Shown: positions 26,321-35,500 of the stretch, in pieces
How positions within the stretch are numbered: the first letter of the stretch is position 1
Layout of the letters: the number at the start of each line of letters is the position of its first letter
From: Umezawaea endophytica
Lineage (GTDB): Bacteria; Actinomycetota; Actinomycetes; Mycobacteriales; Pseudonocardiaceae
Reading direction: 5' to 3'
NCBI RefSeq assembly: GCF_025061645.1
Contig: NZ_JANYMP010000002.1
Coordinates: 62,001 to 126,000, forward strand
DNA: 64,000 bases
Notes under the pieces: model-generated
Databases searched by the model: none
The model's input: the letters and a program-made list of their open reading frames with translations, nothing else
Told to the model about the DNA's origin: nothing
Program-made: the position numbers and the translations under genes

Positions 26321-27409
26321 GTGGCCGTCGTCAGCAGAGCCGAGGCGTTCATCGTCGACCTGGAGGTGGAACAGGTCCGCACCGACGCGGTGCAGGCCTT
26401 CCTCAAGCAGGAGACCATTTTCGTGGAGGTGGGCACCGACGACGGCGCCGTGGGGCTCGGCTACTCCTACACGATCGGCACGGGCGGGACCGCGGTGCAC
26501 GCGCTGCTCCGCGACCACCTGCTGCCGAGGCTCGTCGGCCAGGACTCCCGGCTCGTGGAAGGCGTGTGGCACGACCTGTTCGCGTCCACCCGCTCCACGA
26601 CCGTCGGAGCCATCACGTCGCTCGCCCTCGCGGCGGTCGACACGGCACTGTGGGACCTCAAGTGCCTCCGCGCGGGCGAGCCGCTGTGGCGGGTCGCGGG
26701 CGGGTTCCGGCCGAAGGTCCCCCTGTACGACACCGAAGGCGGCTGGCTGCACCTGAGCACGGACGAGTTGGTGCTCGGCGCGAAGGCCGCCGTCGACGCC
26801 GGGTGGAACGGGATCAAGGTCAAGGTGGGCAAGCCGACCGCGCACGAGGACCTCGAACGCCTGATGGCCGTGCGGGACGCCGTCGGACCCCGGTTCGACC
26901 TGATGGTCGACGCCAACCAGTCCATGACGGCCGCCGAGGCGATCCGGCGGGCCGAGGCGTTCGCGCCCGTCGACCTGTTCTGGCTGGAGGAACCGCTGCC
27001 CGCCGACGACGTCGCCGGGCACGAACGGCTGGCCCGCTCCACCAGCATCCCGATCGCCGTCGGCGAGTCGATGTACTCCGTCGGCCAGTTCCGCGACTAC
27101 CTCGAACGCGGCGCGGCGTCCATCGTGCAGGTGGACGTGGCCCGTGTCGGCGGCATCACGCCGTGGCTCAAGGTCGCGCACCTGGCCGAGGCGTTCAACG
27201 TGGCCGTGTGCCCGCACTTCCTGATGGAGCTGCACGTGAGCCTCACCGCGGCCGTCCCCAACGGCCGGTACGTCGAGCACATCCCGCAGTTGCGGGCGAT
27301 CACGACGGCGGAGATGTCCGTCGAGGACGGTCAGGCCGTCGCGCCGTCCACGCCGGGCCTGGGCATCGCGTGGGACCGCGACGCCATGGACGACCGGAGA
27401 GTCGCGTGA
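26321..27409 (+). CDS. Enolase-superfamily sugar-acid dehydratase (mandelate racemase group)
   Basis: Cytoplasmic enzyme of 362 residues that abstracts an alpha proton from a carboxylate. The active site is complete: Lys166 and Lys168 (IKVKVG), metal ligands Asp197, Glu223 and Glu249, and the Asp272-His299 dyad. Each is two positions after the mandelate racemase residues (164, 166, 195, 221, 247, 270, 297), placing it in the MR subgroup with sugar-acid dehydratases such as galactarate/talarate or gluconate-type enzymes. Encoded between the binding protein and permeases, so the imported compound is probably its substrate. The exact acid cannot be told from sequence. Confidence 0.88.
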   Translation: MAVVSRAEAFIVDLEVEQVRTDAVQAFLKQETIFVEVGTDDGAVGLGYSYTIGTGGTAVHALLRDHLLPRLVGQDSRLVEGVWHDLFASTRSTTVGAITSLALAAVDTALWDLKCLRAGEPLWRVAGGFRPKVPLYDTEGGWLHLSTDELVLGAKAAVDAGWNGIKVKVGKPTAHEDLERLMAVRDAVGPRFDLMVDANQSMTAAEAIRRAEAFAPVDLFWLEEPLPADDVAGHERLARSTSIPIAVGESMYSVGQFRDYLERGAASIVQVDVARVGGITPWLKVAHLAEAFNVAVCPHFLMELHVSLTAAVPNGRYVEHIPQLRAITTAEMSVEDGQAVAPSTPGLGIAWDRDAMDDRRVA

Positions 27410-28425
27410 CCCTCCAGGTCCTCCGGCGGTCGCTCGCCGACCAGCGCACCGGGCTGGTGCTGCTGCTCGTCCTGCTGGTCGTGGTGTTCGGGTCGTTGAT
27501 CCCCACGTTCTTCGACGACCGGTTCGTCGTGTTCCCGCTGCTGCGCGACGTGGCCACGTTGACCGTGGTCGGGTTGGCGCAGTTGGCGGTGCTGTCCATC
27601 GGGCACCTGAACATCGCGGTCGGGCGGATGGCGGCGTTCGGCGCGATGTTCATGGGGCTGGCCTACGAGCAGTGGCACCTGCCGCTGTACGCCGGGCTGG
27701 TCATCGGGGTCGCCGCCGGTGCCGCGATCGGCGCGCTGACCGGGTTGATCATCACGTCGTCCGGGGTCAACTCGTTCGTCGTGACGCTGGCGATGGACTT
27801 CGCGCTGCTGGGGTTCGTGTCCCTGGTGTACTCGGAGCTGACGACCTCGGCGGCGTTCACGACGAAACCCGCCGGGATGCAGGAACTCCGGACGTTCTCC
27901 CTCGCCGACGTGTGCGTCGGACCGGTCTGCGGCACGAGCGCAATCCCACAGCTCGCGATCTTCGCGGTGCTGGCCATGCTCGCGGTCGGCTACCTGTACT
28001 CCCGCGCCCGCACGGGCCGCGAGATGCTCATGGTCGGCAGCAACGCCGTCGCCGCCGAGCTGTCCGGGATCCCGGTAGACCGCCGGATCGTCGGCGCGCA
28101 CGCGCTGTCCGGCGGGCTGGCGGCGTTGGCGGGCTTCATGCTCGCGGTCACCAGCGGCTCGTTCACCGCGACCATCGGGTCGGAGTTCATGCTCCCGTCG
28201 TTCCTCGGGCCGGTGCTCGGCGGGACGCTGCTGACCGGCGGCGCGGTGTCGATCATCGGCACGTTCCTCGGCACGTCGCTGACCCAGGTCATCCGGCAGG
28301 GGCTCACAATGCTGGGGGCCAGCGTGCAGAGCCTGTCGATCTCACTGGGGATCATCCTGCTGGCGGCGCTGTCGCTCGACCGCGTGCGCCAGGTCATCTC
28401 CGAGCGGAAGGCGGTCCGGCGGTGA
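27406..28425 (+). CDS. Sugar ABC transporter permease 1
   Basis: RbsC-type membrane subunit of 339 residues with eight to ten hydrophobic segments. The LSIGHLNIAVGRMAAFGAM stretch, the loop SGVNSFVVTLAMDF and the cytoplasmic GSNAVAAELSGIPV coupling region are family features. The GTG start overlaps the stop of the dehydratase gene by four bases. Its position directly before a second, different permease suggests a heterodimeric channel. Confidence 0.9.
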   Translation: MTLQVLRRSLADQRTGLVLLLVLLVVVFGSLIPTFFDDRFVVFPLLRDVATLTVVGLAQLAVLSIGHLNIAVGRMAAFGAMFMGLAYEQWHLPLYAGLVIGVAAGAAIGALTGLIITSSGVNSFVVTLAMDFALLGFVSLVYSELTTSAAFTTKPAGMQELRTFSLADVCVGPVCGTSAIPQLAIFAVLAMLAVGYLYSRARTGREMLMVGSNAVAAELSGIPVDRRIVGAHALSGGLAALAGFMLAVTSGSFTATIGSEFMLPSFLGPVLGGTLLTGGAVSIIGTFLGTSLTQVIRQGLTMLGASVQSLSISLGIILLAALSLDRVRQVISERKAVRR

Positions 28426-29366
28426 TCACGCTCGACGCACGGCTCAGGTCGAACGAGACCACGCTCGCCGTGGTGGCGGTGGTCGGGTACACCGCGCTCG
28501 TGGTGACCTCCGGCGGCTCGCTGCTCAGCGGGTCCGCCATCGAGACCTTCTTCGCCTACCTCGCCGTTCCGGTCCTCATCGGACTCGCGCAGCTCGTCGC
28601 GCTGGCGGTGGGGCAGATGAACCTGTCCGTCGGCGCGCTGGGCGGGTTCGTGGCCTGCGCGGGCGGTGTCGCCATGGCGCAGCACGGGGTCCCGGTGTGG
28701 CTGGCGGTGCCGGGCGCGCTGGCGCTCGGCGCGTTCGTCGGCGTGCTCAACGGACTGCTGGTGGTGCTGACCCGGATCAACGGGTTCATCGTCACGCTCG
28801 CCACCATGACGATCCTGACCGGCCTCCAGTACGAACTCGTCGGCACCACCACGGTGTCGGACTACTCGCCGGTGCTGCGGGACCTCGGCCGGGCCGCGAT
28901 CTTCCACATCCCCGTGGTGTTCCTGGTCGCGCTGGCCGCGGCCGTCGTGCTCGCGGTGTTCCTGCGCCGGGCGGTGCCGGGTCGACATCTGCTCGCCAGC
29001 GGCGGGAACCCGTTGGCGGCCAGGCTTTCCGGCATCTCCAACAACCGGTCGATCGTGGTGGCCCACGCGCTGTCCGGGCTGCTGATCGGTGTCGCCGCGG
29101 TCGTCACGCTGGCGTCCGCGCCGGGCGTGAACCAGAGCATCGGCGGCGACTGGCTGCTGGCCAGCTTCGCCGCGCCCATCATCGGCGGGGTCGCGCTGTC
29201 CGGTGGGGCCGTGTCGGTGTCCGGGACCGTGCTGGCCGCCGTCATCATCCGGCTGGTCGACGTGGCCCGCGCCCAGTTCTCGCTGAACCCGAGCTGGGTC
29301 AACTTCGTGGTCGGCGCGGTGGTGCTCGGCACCGTCGTGCTCACCCACCGTCGAGGGGCGGCGTAG
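28422..29366 (+). CDS. Sugar ABC transporter permease 2
   Basis: Second RbsC-type permease, 314 residues. It has the matching LAVGQMNLSVGALGGFVA, RINGFIVTLATMTILTGL and SGGNPLAARLSGIS segments. GTG start with four-base overlap onto permease 1; its own stop shares a base with the ATPase start. The sequence is clearly distinct from permease 1, so the two are old paralogues and not a recent duplication. Confidence 0.9.
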   Translation: MITLDARLRSNETTLAVVAVVGYTALVVTSGGSLLSGSAIETFFAYLAVPVLIGLAQLVALAVGQMNLSVGALGGFVACAGGVAMAQHGVPVWLAVPGALALGAFVGVLNGLLVVLTRINGFIVTLATMTILTGLQYELVGTTTVSDYSPVLRDLGRAAIFHIPVVFLVALAAAVVLAVFLRRAVPGRHLLASGGNPLAARLSGISNNRSIVVAHALSGLLIGVAAVVTLASAPGVNQSIGGDWLLASFAAPIIGGVALSGGAVSVSGTVLAAVIIRLVDVARAQFSLNPSWVNFVVGAVVLGTVVLTHRRGAA

Positions 29367-30865
29367 TGCTCATCGCACAAGACCTGGTGAAGCTGTTCCC
29401 CGGCGTCCGGGCGCTGGACGGGGCGAGTCTCCGGATCGAGCCGGGGTCGGTGCACGCGCTGCTCGGCGAGAACGGGGCCGGGAAGTCCACCCTGATCAAG
29501 ATTTTGACCGGGGTGTACCGGCCGGACGGCGGCACGCTGTCGGTCGGCGGCGTCGAGGTGCACCTGGACTCCCCGCAGGCCGCGTCCCGCGCGGGAGTCG
29601 GTGTGGTGCACCAGGAGCGCAACCTCGTGCCGGAGTTCTCCATCGGGGAGAACATCGTCCTGCAACGCCTGCCCGCCAAGGGGGGCCTGCTGGACCGCGC
29701 GGCCATCCGGGCGGAGGCCAAGCGGTGCCTCGACCTCCTCGACCTCGACCTGGACCCCGATCGCCGGGTGCGCGGACTGCCGGTGTCGCAGCTCCAGTTG
29801 ATCGAGGTGGCCAAGGCGCTGTCCATGGACAGCAGCGTCCTGCTGCTCGACGAGCCGACCACCGCCAGCACGCCGAGCGAGGTCGAGCGGCTGTTCGAGG
29901 TCATCCGGAAGCTGCGGGACAACGGCACCGCCGTGCTGTTCGTCAGCCACAAGCTGGAAGAGGTCTACGAGCTCTGCGACACGGTCACTGTGCTGCGGGA
30001 CGGCGTGTCCGTGCTGGAGTCCACGCCGCTCGCCGACCTGGCGAAGCAGGACCTGATCAGCGCGATGGTCGGCCGCGCGCACAGCGCCGTCGACCTGCCC
30101 GCGCGGCCCGCCGTCACCGCGGAACCGGTGTTGGAGCTGTCGGCCGTCTCCACCGCCGCCGGCCACCGCGACATCTCGCTCTCGTTGCGGCCGGGGGAGA
30201 TCCTGGGCCTCTACGGGCTCGTCGGCGCCGGGCGGAGCGAGCTGGCGAAGGCCGTGCTCGGGCTGTCCGCCATCACGGCGGGGGAGCTGCGGGTGCGCGG
30301 GAAGGCCGTGAACATCAAGGACGTGCGCGACGCGCTGCGCGGGCACCGCATCGGGTACGTGCCGGAGGACCGCAAGGAGGAAGGGCTCTTCCTCGACCAG
30401 CCGGTGACGAAGAACATCGCCGTGGCCGTGTGGGACCGGCTCCGGACGCGGATCGGCGGCGTCTCCGCGAAGAGCGAGCGCGCGCTGGCCGAGACCTACG
30501 TCGAACGGCTGGGCATCCGGCTGTCGTCCACGGACAAGCTGGTCGGCGAGCTGTCCGGCGGCAACCAGCAGAAGGTCAGCCTGGCCAAGTGGTTGGCGGC
30601 GGAGACCGAGATCCTGATCATCGACGAGCCCACGGTCGGCATCGACGTCCGCACCAAGGCCGCGTTCCACGAGCTGATCTGGCAGTTGGCCACCGACGGC
30701 CTCGCCGTCCTGCTGATCACCAGCGACCTGGTCGAGATGGTCACCCTCGCCGACCGGATCGTGGTGATGCGGGACTTCCACGTGTGCGGCGAAGTGGTCA
30801 ACGACCACGAGTACGAACCGACCAGCCACCGCGTGATGGGGTTGATCCACCAGGACGCGGAGTGA
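29366..30865 (+). CDS. Sugar ABC transporter ATP-binding protein, two domains
   Basis: RbsA/MglA-like protein of 499 residues with two ATPase domains. Domain 1: Walker A GENGAGKSTLIKILTG, signature-like LPVSQLQLIEVAKAL, Walker B LLLDEPTT. Domain 2: GLVGAGRSELAKAVLG (degenerate Walker A, as usual in this family), YVPEDRKEEGLF, signature LSGGNQQKVSLAKWL, Walker B LIIDEPTVGID. The GTG overlaps the last base of the permease 2 stop. It ends the operon; its last 68 bases overlap the convergent Mrr-like gene. Confidence 0.93.
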   Translation: MLIAQDLVKLFPGVRALDGASLRIEPGSVHALLGENGAGKSTLIKILTGVYRPDGGTLSVGGVEVHLDSPQAASRAGVGVVHQERNLVPEFSIGENIVLQRLPAKGGLLDRAAIRAEAKRCLDLLDLDLDPDRRVRGLPVSQLQLIEVAKALSMDSSVLLLDEPTTASTPSEVERLFEVIRKLRDNGTAVLFVSHKLEEVYELCDTVTVLRDGVSVLESTPLADLAKQDLISAMVGRAHSAVDLPARPAVTAEPVLELSAVSTAAGHRDISLSLRPGEILGLYGLVGAGRSELAKAVLGLSAITAGELRVRGKAVNIKDVRDALRGHRIGYVPEDRKEEGLFLDQPVTKNIAVAVWDRLRTRIGGVSAKSERALAETYVERLGIRLSSTDKLVGELSGGNQQKVSLAKWLAAETEILIIDEPTVGIDVRTKAAFHELIWQLATDGLAVLLITSDLVEMVTLADRIVVMRDFHVCGEVVNDHEYEPTSHRVMGLIHQDAE

Positions 30866-31457
30866 AAGCGATCGGGGCGACGCCGGTGCGTGCCCACTCG
30901 GCAAGAGCGGGGCGGTCGACGAGGACGATCCCCATGGTCGCGGCGAAGTCCCTGGCGGGCTTGGTGAACGTCGACGTCGTGACGATCACCGCGTGGTGTG
31001 CCCCGTGGACGGCCCGAGCGGTGCCGGAGAAGCGCTGCAACGCCGCGGAACCGACCTTGTTGTTCGTGCTGTAGCGCTTGCACTGCACCACGATCCGGTA
31101 GCCGTCCGGCGCGATGGCCGACACGTCGGCGCCCAGGTCCCCGGCCCCACCGACGACCCGCACGTCCACGCACCCCGACCGGCCCAACAGCCTGGCGGTC
31201 CACCACTCGAAGTCGGTTCCGCCCATGCCGTCGGTGACTTCGATCGCCCGGTCCCGTTCGGCCTGCCACGCCTCGTGGGCCAGTCGCCTTCGCTGCCGCA
31301 CCACCAGCACGGCCGTGCCGATCGCCGACAGCACGGCGAAGATCGCGGCGGACCACCCCGGGTGTGCCTGGACGAAGAGCACCGCCAGCCACACCGCGGC
31401 GACTGCTCCGCCGACCCACCAACCCCTGAACGCCTTCTTGCGGCGCCGTGCGGCCAT
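30798..31457 (-). CDS. Mrr-like restriction endonuclease with membrane anchor
   Basis: A 219-residue protein with two N-terminal hydrophobic helices (WWVGGAVAAVWLAVLFVQ and AAIFAVLSAIGTAVLVV) followed by an Mrr_cat PD-(D/E)xK nuclease domain: GTDFEWWTARLL, the catalytic string LGADVSAIAPDG with IVVQCKRYS (D...Q-x-K) and VIVTTSTFTKPARDFA. Membrane-anchored Mrr-domain proteins are widespread and may cleave modified or invading DNA. The ATG places the helices at the N-terminus. It is convergent with, and slightly overlaps, the transporter ATPase gene and does not look part of the sugar locus. Confidence 0.85.
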   Translation of the reverse strand: MAARRRKKAFRGWWVGGAVAAVWLAVLFVQAHPGWSAAIFAVLSAIGTAVLVVRQRRRLAHEAWQAERDRAIEVTDGMGGTDFEWWTARLLGRSGCVDVRVVGGAGDLGADVSAIAPDGYRIVVQCKRYSTNNKVGSAALQRFSGTARAVHGAHHAVIVTTSTFTKPARDFAATMGIVLVDRPALAEWARTGVAPIAFTPRPGGSTPSRGGWSVRTRGR

Positions 31458-31570
31458 CGTCCCCCCTCGTAGCCGTCCAGGGTGCTGGACGGCCGGGCGA
31501 CGCCGACAGGTCCCGACGGGTGGGAGCACACCGTCGATCGGGTGGTTCCGGGCGTCGGGGAGGAGGTTGG

Positions 31571-32272
31571 CTACTGCCGCGGGTAGGCGGCGCGGAGGCG
31601 GGCCCTGGAAGAGGTGAGGTGGGCTCGCATGGCGGCCTCGGCGGCGTCGGGTCGCTGGTCGGCGATGGCCTGCACCACCAGTTCGTGCTCGCGCTTGGTC
31701 TCGTCCGCCATGCCGGTGCGGAAGTAGAGGCGGTAGTTGTGCGTGTGCGCGTGCAGCCGGGAGAGGGCGTCGACGATCAGGTGGTTGCCCGACGCCTCGG
31801 CGATCGTCCGGTGCAGCAGCGCGTCCAGCACCGCGAAGTCCCGGTAGCCCTGGTAGTTCTCGCCGTTGGGACGGCTCGCCATGTCGTTGACGACCTTGTG
31901 CAGGTGGTTCACCTGGGACTTGGAGGCGCCGCTCGCCGCCAGCCCCGCCGCGGCGGGCTCGATCAGCAGGCGGAACTCGTACAGGTTGTCCAGCGACACC
32001 TGGTCCATGAGCGGGGCGACGATGTAGCCCGCGTGGGGGCGCTTCGCGACCAGGCCGTCGGATTCGAGCTTGGTCATCGCCTCGCGGACCGGGGTGGGGG
32101 AGACCTCCAGCTCGCGCGCTATGCCGTCGATGGAGAGCCGGGCGCCGGGAGCGAGGTCGTTGTCCATCAGCATGCCCTTGATGGCCTCGTAGACCGTGTC
32201 GCGCAGCATCGTCCGCGGTGGCGGTGTCAACCGCGGCAGACCTGACGGCGCGTCCTTGGGCACTGTGGTCAA
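31571..32272 (-). CDS. GntR-family (FadR-type) transcriptional regulator
   Basis: Regulator of 233 residues. The winged helix reads YEAIKGMLMDNDLAPGARLS and IARELEVSPTPVREAMTKLE (about residues 28-70), with the classic VSPTPVREA recognition helix; the rest is an FCD ligand domain with metal-binding type residues (D-x4-HRTIAEASGNH). FCD regulators usually respond to organic or sugar acids, matching the neighbouring dehydratase. It is divergent from the giant secreted enzyme gene and is the natural candidate to bind the near-identical sites at 32376-32395 and 32501-32520 and the palindrome at 25203. Confidence 0.92.
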   Translation of the reverse strand: MTTVPKDAPSGLPRLTPPPRTMLRDTVYEAIKGMLMDNDLAPGARLSIDGIARELEVSPTPVREAMTKLESDGLVAKRPHAGYIVAPLMDQVSLDNLYEFRLLIEPAAAGLAASGASKSQVNHLHKVVNDMASRPNGENYQGYRDFAVLDALLHRTIAEASGNHLIVDALSRLHAHTHNYRLYFRTGMADETKREHELVVQAIADQRPDAAEAAMRAHLTSSRARLRAAYPRQ

Positions 32273-32375
32273 CCTCCCTCGTTCCCTTCCGACCCGGTCG
32301 TTCGATCTTAGGCCCGCTCCTCGCGTTCGCCGACCGCCGCCACGAGCGAGTCGGCGTGGGCAAAATGAGGACTAC

Positions 32376-32395
32376 TTCATATCTGATATCCGATC
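32376..32395. promoter_or_regulatory. Operator copy 1 (GntR site)
   Basis: TTCATATCTGATATCCGATC differs at one base from the copy at 32501. It includes the odd palindrome ATATC-T-GATAT. It lies 104 bases upstream of the GntR start codon, within the 288-base divergent promoter region, and could govern autoregulation. Confidence 0.6.
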
Positions 32396-32463
32396 TTACC
32401 CCATGTGGCCGGTTTGGTCCTGGACCAATCGCGGAGGCCGTGACGAGCCCGACCTCTGACCTG

Positions 32464-32520
32464 TTGACGCGCGTCAGGCGCGGCGGTAGGAAGGAGCAGT
32501 TTCATATCTGATATCTGATC
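32464..32520 (+). promoter_or_regulatory. Promoter and operator copy 2 before the multidomain enzyme
   Basis: TTGACG at 32464-32469 and a weak TAGGAA at 32487-32492 are 17 bases apart; a 12-base palindrome TGACGCGCGTCA (32465-32476) overlaps the -35. Operator copy 2, TTCATATCTGATATCTGATC, occupies 32501-32520 at or just after the likely start of transcription, 40 bases before the ATG, so a bound repressor would block the promoter. Confidence 0.55.
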
Positions 32521-32560
32521 GTCCCGGTCCCTGGTCCCACCGGAAGGACAGCGAACGACA

Positions 32561-35500
32561 ATGGTGTCGAGATCGTTCACCGCCGCTCTGGTGAGCGCGC
32601 TCCTCGCGTTGACCGTCGTGGTCAGCCCCGCTTCGGCGGGACGGGCGACCACGCTGCACGTGTCACCGGGAGGCGGCGGGACGTGCGCGGACCGCTCCCC
32701 CTGCTCGATCGCGCAGGCGCAGCGGAAGGTGCGCGAACTGGCCCCGTCCATGCGCGGCGACATCGTGGTGAGCCTGGAGGGCGGCACGTACGCGCTCGGC
32801 GCGCCGCTGACGTTCACCGCCGCCGACTCCGGCACGCACGGCCACCGGGTTCGCTGGGAGGCGGCAGGCGGCCGCACACCCGTGCTCAGCGGCGGCGTGC
32901 CGATCTCGGGGTGGACCAGGGGCGCGGGGAACCTGTGGAGCGCCAAGGCCCCGGCCGACCTGAGGACCCGGCAGCTCTACGCCGACGGCGTCCGGCTGAC
33001 CCGTGCGGGCGGCACGGCTCCGGTGGGGCTGACGCAGACGGCCACGGGCTACACGGCCGCCGACAGCTCGATGGCGTCGTGGCGCAACCCCGGCAGCCTG
33101 GAGTTCGTGTTCGCCGACGGGCACGGCTCGTGGAGCGAACCGCGCTGCGCCGTGGCCGGGATCAGCGGCACGACGATCACGATGCGGCAGCCGTGCTGGG
33201 ACAACATGGACCTCCCCTACGGTCCCCGCGGGCCATACGGCGACAACCCGCACGGCGGGTTCCCGACGTTCCCCACCGACGCGCGGCCGAGCCTGGTCGA
33301 GAACGCGTTCGAGCTGATCAGCGACGGCGAGTGGTACCTCGACGACACCACGCACGTCCTGTACTACCAGGCGAAGCCGGGCGAGGACCCGCGCCGGACG
33401 AGGTTCACCGCGGCGAAGCTCGACGGGCTGCTGCGCACGACCACCACGGCTGACGCGCCGCTGCACGACGTCACGTTCCAGGGCCTGGAGTTCGCCCACT
33501 CCACGTGGTTGCGGCCCGCGTCCGACGAGGGTTTCGTGGAGATGCAGGCGAACTTCACCATCACCGGCGTCGGCGGCTCGAAGTCGCAGGGGCTGTGCGG
33601 CTACTCCGAACCGAAGGGCACGTGCCCGTTCGCGTCCTGGACCCGGCCGGACGCCGCCGTCGACCTGACCGGCACGAAGGACGTCGAGTTCCTGGACAAC
33701 ACGTTCCAGCACCTCGGCGGAGCCGGACTCGGCTTCCAGCACGGCGTGGTCGGCGCCGTGGTGCGCGGCAACACCTTCACCGACATCTCCGGCATCGGTC
33801 TGCTGCTCGGCTCGGTCGACAACCCGCTGGCCGAAGGCGACGCGTTCCCCACGGGCAACACGATCGACAACAACCGCCTGCACCGCACGGGTGTCGAGTT
33901 CACCGGGGCGCCGTCGATCGTCGCCGGGTACACGCGCGGCACGACCATCACCCACAACGAGATCTCCGACGTGCCGTACAGCGGGATCTCCGCCGGGTGG
34001 GGCGGGTGGCGGACCAACTCGACGTTCCCCGACGAGAACCCGAACCACAACGGGGACAACGACATCTCCTACAACCTGGTGTACCGCAACATGCTCGTGC
34101 GGTACGACGGCGGCGCCGTGTACACCAGCGGGCCGCAGGGCCGGAGCTACGAGCACGGGCTGACCGTGCGGGGCAACGTGAACTTCAGCGGCGCCAAGAC
34201 CGCCAACACGATCTACAACGACGAGGGCGGCGACTACGTCACCATCACCGGCAACGTCCAGTACAACGACACCGGTGGCTTCAACGGCGGCTGCTCGACC
34301 ACGGGTCACCTGCGCCGCGAGGACAACTACCGCGTCGGCACGCTGAACTCGTTCGGCTGCGCGCCCGCGCCGGTCGGCAACGAGGACCTGGGCGGCAACA
34401 AGCTGATCGGCCAGAACCCGCAGGCGGGCGAGGTGCCGAACGAGGTGCTCGCCGCCGCCGGACTCCAGGGCGGGTACCGCGAGCTGACCACGAGGAGCGC
34501 GCCCGTCGTGGCGCTCGCCAGTCCGACCTGCACCGAGAACATCCTCATCTCCGGCTCCGGCTTCACCCCGCAGGCGAAGGTCACCGTCGCGGGCAGGGCG
34601 GTCCGGCCGGTCTTCGTGTCCTCCAACCACCTGACCGTGAAGCTGCCGAAGAACTCCAGCGGTGGCGCGGTGTCCGTCACGACCCGTTCGGGCACGAGCG
34701 CGGCCGACGTGGACGCCACGACCACGCTGTGCCGCGGGCTGAGCACCACGTCGAGCAACGTCGGCGTCACGTCCGACGACAACACGGGGCCGGGCAACGT
34801 CGACGGCTTCGGCTACACGTACTCCGCGGAGGCGCTGGCCACCAAGGGCGTCGTGCCCGGCGGGCCGTTGCGGTGGAACGGGATCACCTACACCTGGCCC
34901 ACCGCGTCACCGGGCACCCCGAACAACACCCTCGCCGCCGGGCAGACCGTCGGCCTGATCGGCTCGTCGCCGACGCTGGGCTTCCTGCTCACCAGCACCT
35001 ACGCCACCTCGGGCAAGGGAACGGTCAACTACACCGACGGCACCACGCTGGACTACACGGTCGGAGCGCCGAACTGGGCCGAAGCGCCGCCGGACGGGGT
35101 CACGCCGGTGATCACGACGCCGTACCGCAACGCGCCGAACAACGGGCGGGACAACAGGAGCGTCTACGTCTTCGCGGCCGAGGTCGCGCTCGACCCGGCC
35201 AAGACGGTGAAGTCGGTGAAGCTGCCGCAGGTCGGCTCCGAGGTGGGTGTGGACGTGCCCGCGCTGCACATCTTCGCGATGGCGTTGGCGGGCAGTCCGA
35301 ACCTGGCGCGGGGCAAGCCCGCCGTCGCGTCTTCCGAGGCCTACGGCGGCGCGGCCTCGCGGGTCGTCGACGGTGACACCAACGGCGTGTTCGGCAACAA
35401 CTCGGTGAGCCACACCAACGAGGACCAGAACGCCTGGTGGCAGGTCGACCTCGGGGCGTCCGAGCCGATCTCCGCGATCAACGTGTGGAACCGCACCGAC

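Noticed and set aside
32465-32476. Separate operator palindrome TGACGCGCGTCA
   Set aside because: It overlaps the -35 element and occurs once; too short and GC-rich to call as an independent site.
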